This document shows positions 17,101 through 24,221 of a stretch of DNA of 64,000 nucleotides, piece after piece. Source of the DNA: Campylobacterales bacterium (GTDB lineage Bacteria; Campylobacterota; Campylobacteria; Campylobacterales; Sulfurimonadaceae); the NCBI GenBank assembly GCA_016938175.1, contig JAFGVE010000034.1:62001-126000 (forward strand), in the 5' to 3' direction. The position numbers and the translations under genes are program-made. The number at the start of each line of letters is the position of its first letter. Within the stretch, counting starts at the first letter, position 1. The notes beneath the pieces were generated by a model. The model saw nothing but the letters and a program-made list of their open reading frames with translations, had not been told where the DNA came from and searched no databases.

Positions 17101-17912
17101 AATTTTTACTTCTATTAGTTCCTTTTTTATTATGGGCTCAAAAACCAGAACTGCCTCTTTTAAAAACATATAAAGACCAAAACATTAGCGGTTGGGTAAT
17201 GAGTGAGAAACTCGATGGTATTCGTGCCTATTGGGATGGCGAAAAGCTTCTTAGTCGTAGTGGTAAAGTCATTCATGCTCCAAAGTGGTTTTTGCAAGGC
17301 TATCCTCCTTTTGCCGTAGATGGAGAGCTTTGGAGTGGACGAGGAGAGTTTGAAAAGATTATCTCCATAGTTCGTGATAGTCTTCCATCAGAGGATTGGA
17401 GGGAGATAAAGCATTACATATTTGAAGTGCCAGATGTAGATGGAAATCTTTATGAAAGAATGGAAAAACTCAAGCCTTACGTAAGCGATAGACTTAAAAT
17501 GGTTACACAAATAGAGGTGAAAAGTAAGGCGCATTTAGCAGTATTTTTAAAAAAAGTTGAAGCAAAAGGAGGCGAGGGAGTTGTAGTACGTGACCCCAAC
17601 ACTCCTTATATCGCAAAACGAACAGATAAAGCCCTGAAAGTGAAAAGTTTTTTAGATGATGAGTGTGAGGTTGTGGGTTACACAAAAGGAAAGGGAAAGT
17701 ATGAGGGTCTTATCGGAGCCCTGAGGTGTCGCTTACGTAACGGTACTCTTTTTCAGATAGGGAGTGGTTTTAGTAATGATGAGAAGACAAATCCACCTGC
17801 AATTGGAGACATCATAACATTTCAATACAAAGAGCTTACAAAGTACAAGAAACCAAGATTTCCAATATTTCTACGAGTGCGTTATAAAAAAGATGAAACT
17901 ATGTTAAAATAA
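17097..17912 (+). CDS. Small periplasmic ATP-dependent DNA ligase (LigE type)
   Basis: 271 residues. A short hydrophobic signal sequence (1-14, ending W-A-Q) is followed by a minimal ligase: the adenylated lysine is K38 in E-K-L-D-G-I-R, with D-G-E-L-W and G-E-G-V-V-V-R motifs, and a small C-terminal OB-like domain. Such ligases seal nicks using ATP; the secreted type is known from Neisseria, Haemophilus and Campylobacter and is linked to DNA uptake or extracellular DNA. It is distinct from the NAD-dependent replicative ligase. It overlaps the GT2 gene. The nearby ComEA-like gene fits a transformation role. Confidence 0.85.
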   Translation: MKFLLLLVPFLLWAQKPELPLLKTYKDQNISGWVMSEKLDGIRAYWDGEKLLSRSGKVIHAPKWFLQGYPPFAVDGELWSGRGEFEKIISIVRDSLPSEDWREIKHYIFEVPDVDGNLYERMEKLKPYVSDRLKMVTQIEVKSKAHLAVFLKKVEAKGGEGVVVRDPNTPYIAKRTDKALKVKSFLDDECEVVGYTKGKGKYEGLIGALRCRLRNGTLFQIGSGFSNDEKTNPPAIGDIITFQYKELTKYKKPRFPIFLRVRYKKDETMLK

Positions 17913-17990
17913 ACGCTAATTTAGTGAAACAAAGAGATGTGTGTTAGGAGCAATTTTTTGAGCATTTATGTAGTTTTAATTTTTATTCGA

Positions 17991-17996
17991 TAAAAT
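17991..17996 (+). promoter_or_regulatory. Candidate -10 box for tRNA-Asn
   Basis: TAAAAT lies 13 bases before the first base of the tRNA, which would place the transcript start around 18003. A T-rich stretch precedes it. No -35 element is clear. Confidence 0.4.
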
Positions 17997-18009
17997 TTCA
18001 GCTATAAAT

Positions 18010-18084
18010 TCCGGATTAGCTCAGCGGTAGAGTAGGTGACTGTTAATCACTTGGTCACTGGTTCGAATCCAGTATCCGGAGCCA
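18010..18084 (+). tRNA. tRNA-Asn (anticodon GTT)
   Basis: Cloverleaf of 75 bases including an encoded CCA. The acceptor stem TCCGGAT (18010-18016) pairs with ATCCGGA (18074-18080), followed by discriminator G and CCA at 18082-18084. The anticodon loop reads CTGTTAA, giving GTT for asparagine. The T arm is GGTTCGAATCC. It is a single tRNA, not part of an array, lying between the ligase and pglB. Confidence 0.95.
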
Positions 18085-18141
18085 CTACACACATAAATCA
18101 TTCTTAATTTTCACTAAATATTACTTTATCAAGGCAGTCTT

Positions 18142-20259
18142 GTGAATAATATTACACACGAAACAAAACTTACTCTTTTTTATATTTTTATAGCTTTTTC
18201 TTTCTCAATTTTGATGCGTCTTATATGGGTATATCAGTTTTATGGTTATGAAGCCTTTATGTTTAATGGTCAGTTTATGATTAACACCAATGATGGGTAT
18301 TTGTGGGCAGAGGGAGCTAGGGATTTGCTTGCTGGATATCATCAGTCAAACGATCTCTCAGCAGTAGATAGTGCGGCATCGAGATTGACAGCACTATTTG
18401 CATATATTTTACCATTTTCTTTTGAGAGTATTATATTTTATATGCCTGTTATATTAAGTTCACTTATTGTCGTTCCAATTATACTTATTGCCAAAACACT
18501 GAAAAATTTGGAGATGGGACTTATAGCGGCACTTCTCTCTTCTATTGCGTGGAGTTATTACAATCGTACAATGGCTGGATATTATGATACAGATATGTTA
18601 AACATTGTTCTGCCAATGTTTCTGCTCTGGTCTATCATTTGGGCAATAAATACACATAAAAATATATATTTACTTATAACAGCACTTGATATTTTACTTT
18701 ATAGATGGTGGTATCCACAGAGCTACTCTTTAGAGTTTTCATTTTTCGGACTAATATTACTTTATACACTTGTTTTTGATAGAAAAAATGTGTATAACTA
18801 TAAGCTTTTAGCACTTATGCTTTTTGCAATGATGGGAATGGAAACGTGGATACGTTCTATTTTGGTTATTACTGCTTATCTTATCTTTAGAAATGAAAAA
18901 TTTGATAAGTATATTTACTATATCTTAGCAGCTTCTATAGTGATATTCTTTGCATCTGGAGGATTTGATCCAATTATATTACGGCTAAAACTTTATATTT
19001 TTAAAGATGAAGTGTTAAGTGTAAATGAGGGGTTTGGGCTTCATTTTTTCACAGTTATGCAGACAGTTAGAGAAGCAGGAAAAATTCCTTTTGAAACTTT
19101 TGCAAATCGTATTAGTGGGCATACCATCACGTTTATAGTTGGCTTTTTCGGGTACATTTATTTAGTCTATAAACAGAAAATTATGCTTTTAGCACTTCCT
19201 ATGCTTGGACTTGGTTTTTTAGCATATTTTGGAGGTCTTCGTTTTACTATCTATGCTGTACCAGTTATAGCATTAGGAGTTGCTTTTATCATTACTGAAA
19301 TTGCAAAAAAACTCCCGACAGCCAAGATGCAAGTTCTGTTTCAAATAACTGCAACGCTTTTAATCCTGTATCCTAATTACTTACATATTGATGGTTATAA
19401 GGTACCTACAGTCTTTAATGCAAAAGAGGTTGAGATAGTGACAGCTCTCGGTCAAAAAGCACAAAGGGAAGACTATGTGGTTTCTTGGTGGGACTATGGT
19501 TATCCACTTCGTTATTATGCAGATGTAAAGACACTGGTTGATGGTGGAAAACATGAAGGTGATGTTAACTTTCCTGTTAGTTTTGTTTTGACACAACCAC
19601 AAGAAATAGCTGCTAAAATGGCTCGGTTAGATGTCGAGTATACAGAGCAAACTTTTACGTTAAACGAAGAGAATATAGATAAAAACCTTACACTCTTTTC
19701 AAATATAGAGCAGATGACAAAGGGTTTCGGACTAAATAATACCAATGATTTTTTACTCTCTTTAGAGACTGAAATAAAACTGCCTAAAAAAACAAGAGAT
19801 ATTTATCTCTATCTTCCATATAGAATGTTAAATATTTATCCGACTGTGACACTTTTTTCAAATATTGATTTGATGAGTGGAGCTAAAGGGGAGAGTCCAT
19901 TTTTTTATATCAGCCGAAATTTTCAAGAGTTAAATGACAAGATAGTATTAGGGCAGGGAGTTTCAATTAATAAAAGTGATTTTTCTCTGCAACTAGGTAA
20001 TCAAACAGAGCGTCTTCGTAGATTTGTAAAAACATCATACACGCAAGATATGAATTTACAAGTAGATGAACAGCTTATAGATTTTAGTGCGAAACTCTCA
20101 CTCATATATATGCAAAACTATGGTACTTTTCTACTTGTAGATGAGAATACGTATAACTCACTTTTTATACAGTTAATGGTTCTTGAAAAATATGATGAAA
20201 ATCTTTTTGAAAAAGTTATCTTTGATCCAAATGTGAAGGTCTACAAGCTCAAAATTTAG
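18142..20259 (+). CDS. pglB: STT3-type oligosaccharyltransferase (N-linked glycosylation)
   Basis: 705 residues; moves a lipid-linked oligosaccharide onto Asn in D/E-x-N-x-S/T sites of periplasmic proteins. The N-terminal half is polytopic (about 13 helices to residue ~410), the C-terminal part periplasmic. The catalytic motif W-W-D-Y-G is at 449-453, close to its position in Campylobacter PglB. The first external loop has N-D-G-Y-L-W-A-E-G-A-R-D, and Y-Y-D-T-D-M-L-N near 150 supplies metal-binding acids. The start is GTG 18142, with an AAGG site 7 bases before it. It is not beside other pgl genes; the nearest glycan genes lie 3.2 kb upstream. Confidence 0.9.
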   Translation: MNNITHETKLTLFYIFIAFSFSILMRLIWVYQFYGYEAFMFNGQFMINTNDGYLWAEGARDLLAGYHQSNDLSAVDSAASRLTALFAYILPFSFESIIFYMPVILSSLIVVPIILIAKTLKNLEMGLIAALLSSIAWSYYNRTMAGYYDTDMLNIVLPMFLLWSIIWAINTHKNIYLLITALDILLYRWWYPQSYSLEFSFFGLILLYTLVFDRKNVYNYKLLALMLFAMMGMETWIRSILVITAYLIFRNEKFDKYIYYILAASIVIFFASGGFDPIILRLKLYIFKDEVLSVNEGFGLHFFTVMQTVREAGKIPFETFANRISGHTITFIVGFFGYIYLVYKQKIMLLALPMLGLGFLAYFGGLRFTIYAVPVIALGVAFIITEIAKKLPTAKMQVLFQITATLLILYPNYLHIDGYKVPTVFNAKEVEIVTALGQKAQREDYVVSWWDYGYPLRYYADVKTLVDGGKHEGDVNFPVSFVLTQPQEIAAKMARLDVEYTEQTFTLNEENIDKNLTLFSNIEQMTKGFGLNNTNDFLLSLETEIKLPKKTRDIYLYLPYRMLNIYPTVTLFSNIDLMSGAKGESPFFYISRNFQELNDKIVLGQGVSINKSDFSLQLGNQTERLRRFVKTSYTQDMNLQVDEQLIDFSAKLSLIYMQNYGTFLLVDENTYNSLFIQLMVLEKYDENLFEKVIFDPNVKVYKLKI

Positions 20260-20288
20260 AAATGTATAATTATAAAGCAGTAGTGAGA

Positions 20289-20316
20289 TATAATCCTATC
20301 CAAGAGTTGTTATAAT
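20289..20316 (+). promoter_or_regulatory. Two candidate -10 boxes upstream of pgi
   Basis: Perfect TATAAT hexamers are at 20289-20294 and 20311-20316, 22 bases apart, ahead of the pgi ATG at 20346. Either could be used; a tandem arrangement would give leaders of about 23 and 45 bases. No -35 element is evident. Confidence 0.45.
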
Positions 20317-20345
20317 TTTTTACTGTTACGTATAAAGGGACTACC

Positions 20346-21554
20346 ATGAACTATAAAAACAATTTTAATCCAAGTTTGACAGACGAGAAAGTTTTTAATG
20401 CTATAACAAAAGAGAAAGTAACGGATGAAATAGGTTACTATAATCTTGTGCATCAAGATACACGAGCTATTAAAGAGTATGCGCAAGGCGTTACACAAAA
20501 AAATGTTGTAGTTATCGGTATCGGAGGTAGCACACTTGGAACGTATGCTATATATAAATTTTTAAAGCATTCAAAAGAGCTGTCTAAAAAGCTTTACTTC
20601 CTAGAGACTACAGACCCAATAGATATACACTCAAAGCTTTATGATGTAGATTTAGAAGATACCCTTTTTATAGTTATTTCAAAATCAGGAACAACTGTTG
20701 AAACGGTATCTATCTTCAAATATCTTCATACTCTAGTTAAAATTGATAAAACAAATACTGTAGTTGTTACTGAGTTTGATTCAAAACTCAATGCTTATGC
20801 AAGAAGAAATGATATGGTGGCTTTTGAAGTGCCTAAAAATGTAGGAGGAAGGTTCTCAGTATTTAGTGCAGTTGGTCTCTTGCCATTAGCTATTGTTGGA
20901 ATAGACATAGATGCACTTTTAGGCGGAGCAAAAGAGATTCATGCCTCATTTTTCTCAAAATCAGATGAGTATGACAGACTATTGCACAAAGCACGTTTTT
21001 TTGTTGAGAATAAAAACAACTTTAATATGAATGTAGTGTTTTCATACTCATCACGTTTAGAGGGATTTAACAAATGGTATATTCAACTTTGGGGAGAATC
21101 TTTAGGGAAACTTGATGTACATGAAATGCATCAGGGCCTTACTCCTATAGGTATCATCGGTCCCATAGATCAACACTCTTTTTTACAGTTGATAGTTGAG
21201 GGTAAACGTGATAAAACTGTTACTGTAGTAAAAGTTGAAGATTTTCACAGTGATTTGGAGATACCTGCTGTTAATTTAGAGGGATTAGAAGAGTTAAACT
21301 ATTTGGATAATTTAAAATTTTCATCACTTATAAACATGCAAGCAGACGCAACAATTGAGGCTTTAAACAATCTTCATGATATTCCATGCGATGTGATAAC
21401 AATAGATGGAATTAGTGAAAGCTCAATCGCAGCTTTAATGTATGAGTATGAGCTTCTCACGTCTATATGTGCCAAATTTATGCACATTAATGCTTACGAC
21501 CAACCGGGAGTTGAGAGTGGAAAAATAATTTTAAAGAAGAAACTAAAAGGGTAG
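20346..21554 (+). CDS. pgi: Glucose-6-phosphate isomerase
   Basis: Interconverts glucose-6-phosphate and fructose-6-phosphate, and so feeds the nucleotide-sugar genes upstream. The 402 residues make it much shorter than the ~540-residue enterobacterial enzyme but in line with Campylobacterota. Visible features are V-V-V-I-G-I-G-G-S-T-L-G in the first SIS domain, the phosphate-binding S-K-S-G-T-T-V-E-T, the catalytic block W-G-E-S-L-G, and the closing lysine-rich helix. An AAAGGGA site lies 8 bases before the ATG. It has its own promoter region and converges on the ligase gene with a single base between. Confidence 0.92.
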   Translation: MNYKNNFNPSLTDEKVFNAITKEKVTDEIGYYNLVHQDTRAIKEYAQGVTQKNVVVIGIGGSTLGTYAIYKFLKHSKELSKKLYFLETTDPIDIHSKLYDVDLEDTLFIVISKSGTTVETVSIFKYLHTLVKIDKTNTVVVTEFDSKLNAYARRNDMVAFEVPKNVGGRFSVFSAVGLLPLAIVGIDIDALLGGAKEIHASFFSKSDEYDRLLHKARFFVENKNNFNMNVVFSYSSRLEGFNKWYIQLWGESLGKLDVHEMHQGLTPIGIIGPIDQHSFLQLIVEGKRDKTVTVVKVEDFHSDLEIPAVNLEGLEELNYLDNLKFSSLINMQADATIEALNNLHDIPCDVITIDGISESSIAALMYEYELLTSICAKFMHINAYDQPGVESGKIILKKKLKG

Positions 21555-21555
21555 T

Positions 21556-22734
21556 TTACTCTATAACATGACCAACAAATTTGCTCATGTTGTCTAAAAT
21601 ATCTCCGCCTTTTCTATAGGCAAGTCCACAAGCTTCATATGCAAAAAAGACGCCGGCTTGGTATTTACTTTCTTCTGAGTCTTTGACATATTCTACATAC
21701 TCCTGGTAGACTTTTTTATAATTGCCATATATGCCGTCCGTGGCTTTGAGAATATCTCCATTAGCTGCAATGATTTTTGTATTTGAACCTTCACGTCCAA
21801 AACAGGGTTTTTCAACCTGTTTTATACCCTCAAGTGGTTCAAAAGAGGTTTGTAGTAAGTAAGGCGAATCTGGAAAGAGATCGTATAATATTTTCATCAT
21901 TCCTTTCGACTGAAAGAGCAGTGTATATGCTGGATTTAAAATGATAGCTTTTTGGTTTTGTATAATCTCAGTGAGCATAGTCGCAAGTTCTGGCTCATCT
22001 ATAGCTATATCTTCCCAAGGGTAAAGCTTAAACCAGTACTCATACTCATTCCCTTGCGCATCGTAAATACCATTTTCATCAAAATGAGTGTTTTCTAGGT
22101 ATTCAAAGGCTGTTACAAAACCGGCATCAGTTGCCATTTGCTGAAGAAGTTTTGTAGTCATTTCCTCTTCTGTGTTATTTGATATAGACGAGAAAAGTAT
22201 TTTCCAACCATCATAATTTGCATCGAAGTTGTCTGTATCATCAAAAAGTGTAATGAGTCTTTTAAAGTTATTGACCATACTTTCATATACAGTGTTAAAC
22301 TGTTTTTCTTCATCCATACCATTTTGTTTGAGCACTCCCCATTGCAATAGTGCGGTTTCAAAAAGAGCTGTTGGTGTATCTGCATTAAACTCGATGAGTT
22401 TTATAGGTGCTCCATCAATACCACCACTTAAATCAAAACGTCCATATATATGCCAGTGAACATCATTTTCCCAACTTTTTTTAATTGCATCGACAAGGTT
22501 AAAAGGTATTCCAAGTTCAAAAAATAATTCATTTTGTATAACGTGTTCTGCTGCACTTACATACATGTCATAGATTGCATTAGCTGCTTCATAGTAAGCT
22601 TCAGCTTCAGTTTCACTTACACTAATAAGCTCATCACTTATATAGTTGCTTCCATCACTGTCTGTATGCCATGTAAAACCAATTTCATTGAGAGTTTCTT
22701 TGCTTATAGGAGATACTTTGTGTTTTGTGAGCAT
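21556..22734 (-). CDS. Glutathionylspermidine synthase-like ATP-grasp ligase
   Basis: 392 residues, matching the C-terminal synthetase half of E. coli Gsp (PF03738) without the amidase half. Key residues are present: R99 and D101 in Y-G-R-F-D-L, E115, N117 and D119 in E-F-N-A-D-T, and the nucleotide-binding K-P-C-F-G-R-E-G-S-N at 309-318. The family joins an amine to a C-terminal glycine carboxylate using ATP. Stand-alone homologues such as E. coli YgiC have no firmly known substrate. The gene starts 3 bases after a lipoprotein gene; the lipoprotein's last two codons (GGA GGT) form its ribosome site. Confidence 0.85.
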   Translation of the reverse strand: MLTKHKVSPISKETLNEIGFTWHTDSDGSNYISDELISVSETEAEAYYEAANAIYDMYVSAAEHVIQNELFFELGIPFNLVDAIKKSWENDVHWHIYGRFDLSGGIDGAPIKLIEFNADTPTALFETALLQWGVLKQNGMDEEKQFNTVYESMVNNFKRLITLFDDTDNFDANYDGWKILFSSISNNTEEEMTTKLLQQMATDAGFVTAFEYLENTHFDENGIYDAQGNEYEYWFKLYPWEDIAIDEPELATMLTEIIQNQKAIILNPAYTLLFQSKGMMKILYDLFPDSPYLLQTSFEPLEGIKQVEKPCFGREGSNTKIIAANGDILKATDGIYGNYKKVYQEYVEYVKDSEESKYQAGVFFAYEACGLAYRKGGDILDNMSKFVGHVIE

Positions 22735-22737
22735 TCC

Positions 22738-23301
22738 TCAACCTCCAAACAGACTGCTAGAAGTAGAGCTTTTTGAAGTTGAACCAAAAAAACTTTTTTT
22801 AGTAGAGGCATTTTTAGCTGCTTGACCTGCAGCTGAACGGCTATATGCACTTCGATTCGAGTTTGTAGCATTTTGAGCGAAGTTTTTATTATTCATAAGT
22901 GCATTACCAATCATATTTCCAAGAAGAGAACCTGCTGCAACTGCCAAAATTGTTCCTGCAAGTCCCATACCTGCACTTCCTGCATTATCCTGAATTGTTT
23001 CACTCGTACCATTTTGAACTTTTTGGTACTCTTGTTCAGCAAGTGCTTTCATCTCTTCTTCATTCATAAAACGCTCAACTACGTTTCCATTTTCATCTTT
23101 TTCACGGATAATAGCTCTGTTTGGTCCATCTGTAGGAACCTCTTCAACTACAATATATTTTCCATTTGCTTGCTGTTCTATAATTAAAAATCTATTTTTT
23201 TGTTGTTCTTGTGGTGCCTCACATCCACTTAAAGCACTCATTAAAAGTGTGCCTGTGGTTCCAAGTAAAATTCCGCTTGAGAGTGAAGATAAATGTTTCA
23301 T
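22738..23301 (-). CDS. UPF0323-family lipoprotein with C-terminal Gly-Gly
   Basis: 187 residues. The lipobox L-S-G-C ends at C27, so it is probably anchored to a membrane lipid. A charged region follows (about 30-95), then a glycine-rich hydrophobic segment (about 110-140, A-G-S-L-L-G-N-M-I-G-N-A-L), then a Ser/Ala/Asn-rich tail ending S-S-L-F-G-G. This matches the UPF0323 proteins of Campylobacter and Helicobacter. The layout resembles E. coli YgiB, which also precedes a GspS-like gene. Function is unknown. It is transcribed with the ligase and probably with the small membrane protein upstream, 3 bases away. Confidence 0.75.
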   Translation of the reverse strand: MKHLSSLSSGILLGTTGTLLMSALSGCEAPQEQQKNRFLIIEQQANGKYIVVEEVPTDGPNRAIIREKDENGNVVERFMNEEEMKALAEQEYQKVQNGTSETIQDNAGSAGMGLAGTILAVAAGSLLGNMIGNALMNNKNFAQNATNSNRSAYSRSAAGQAAKNASTKKSFFGSTSKSSTSSSLFGG

Positions 23302-23304
23302 ATT

Positions 23305-23751
23305 TTAATAAAGCTCCTTAATATTTTTCTTTTCAATTTTGAGTAGTGTTTCTAGTTTTCTATCGTAAAAGTAAACAGCTTTTCTTCCGGTGTAGTACAC
23401 GTCTCCTCTATATATAAACTTATGTGTCTCTAGAGTTTTATTTTTTTCCATAAGTAATAACTCACCACTGAGTGCACCTATAGGGGCAATGAGTGTTGAA
23501 AAAGTCAGTACGAAGAGTGTCCCTAGGAGAATAATACTTATTTTATTGCTCAAATAGAGTGTAACGTAGCCGAGTAAAGCGGTGAAAAATAGGAAAATGT
23601 ATATATTTTGGTTGTCTGCAAAAAGTATATTGTAATAGAGGTCTATCTCATTTGCGTCTATATAGTGGAGTTTAATACCTAAAAAGAGAAAAAAATCAAG
23701 TATGAATGTAAAAAACATACCACTTAAAATGGCTTGAATAACCTTACTCAT
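23305..23751 (-). CDS. Hypothetical membrane protein
   Basis: 148 residues, not assigned to a family. There are three or four hydrophobic helices: about 8-25, 50-68, 73-92 and a short one before residue 95. A polar C-terminal tail of ~50 residues is rich in Lys and Tyr (Y-R-G-D-V-Y-Y-T-G-R-K-A-V-Y-F-Y-D-R). The pattern suggests an inner-membrane protein with a small soluble domain. It overlaps the Sua5-like gene by 4 bases and lies 3 bases before the lipoprotein gene, so it is part of the same transcript. Confidence 0.6.
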   Translation of the reverse strand: MSKVIQAILSGMFFTFILDFFLFLGIKLHYIDANEIDLYYNILFADNQNIYIFLFFTALLGYVTLYLSNKISIILLGTLFVLTFSTLIAPIGALSGELLLMEKNKTLETHKFIYRGDVYYTGRKAVYFYDRKLETLLKIEKKNIKELY

Positions 23752-24221
23752 CGTAACCTCTGCATTTTTTTTGTATTTATCTTGTAGAGTCTAGAAGCTT
23801 GTCCTTCAAAAACTCTTTCCCGATTTTCAACTATTATATCTGCTTTTTTTTCACAAAAAGTTCTCTCAAAATTTTTGCCTGCTTCATTTGCTGAAGTGGA
23901 GTAGTTCCACTCCAGTAAACGTAGAACACTTGAGTGAAGTTTCCCTTGAGCAACGCGAAATGAGCTACCTTTTACAATGAATGTAGTTTTTTTCGAACGT
24001 CTTACTCTATTTTTCTGGGAGTTTGGTACACGAATACCGTATTTTGTGAGTGTTGTAAAGTTATGGTAGAGTTTAATAAAAGGCTTTGTAGAGACTCTTG
24101 TTTTAATCTCTATGAGTTTTTGCTCATTTTGTGAAGAGAAACCGACTGTTGTGTCGGTTTGTGTAAGAGTAATCTTCTCGTTTAGAGAAGAAAGTCTTGA
24201 AGTGCTGTTGATTTCGACCAT
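23748..24221 (-). CDS. Short Sua5/YrdC/YciO-family protein
   Basis: 157 residues, shorter than TsaC (~190). The family pattern is recognisable: T-Q-T-D-T-T-V-G-F for the usual [17 protein letters not shown] for the lysine/arginine ATP site, F-R-V-A for the R-x-P strand, and T-S-A-N-E-A-G for the S-x-N motif. True TsaC makes threonylcarbamoyl-AMP for the tRNA t6A modification; this short, diverged form is common in Campylobacterota and may not do so. The start at 24221 overlaps the carB end by 40 bases; no usable start codon lies between that ATG and the conserved core. Confidence 0.7.
   Translation of the reverse strand: MVEINSTSRLSSLNEKITLTQTDTTVGFSSQNEQKLIEIKTRVSTKPFIKLYHNFTTLTKYGIRVPNSQKNRVRRSKKTTFIVKGSSFRVAQGKLHSSVLRLLEWNYSTSANEAGKNFERTFCEKKADIIVENRERVFEGQASRLYKINTKKMQRLR

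Noticed and set aside
15013..17912. A complete competence operon
   Set aside because: Only the ComEA-like protein and the ligase are present; no comEC, dprA or pilus genes are in the window, so only a loose link is claimed.
18010..18084. tRNA-Asn as an attachment site of an integrated element
   Set aside because: No integrase and no second copy of the tRNA 3' end were seen, and the flanking genes look like normal chromosome.
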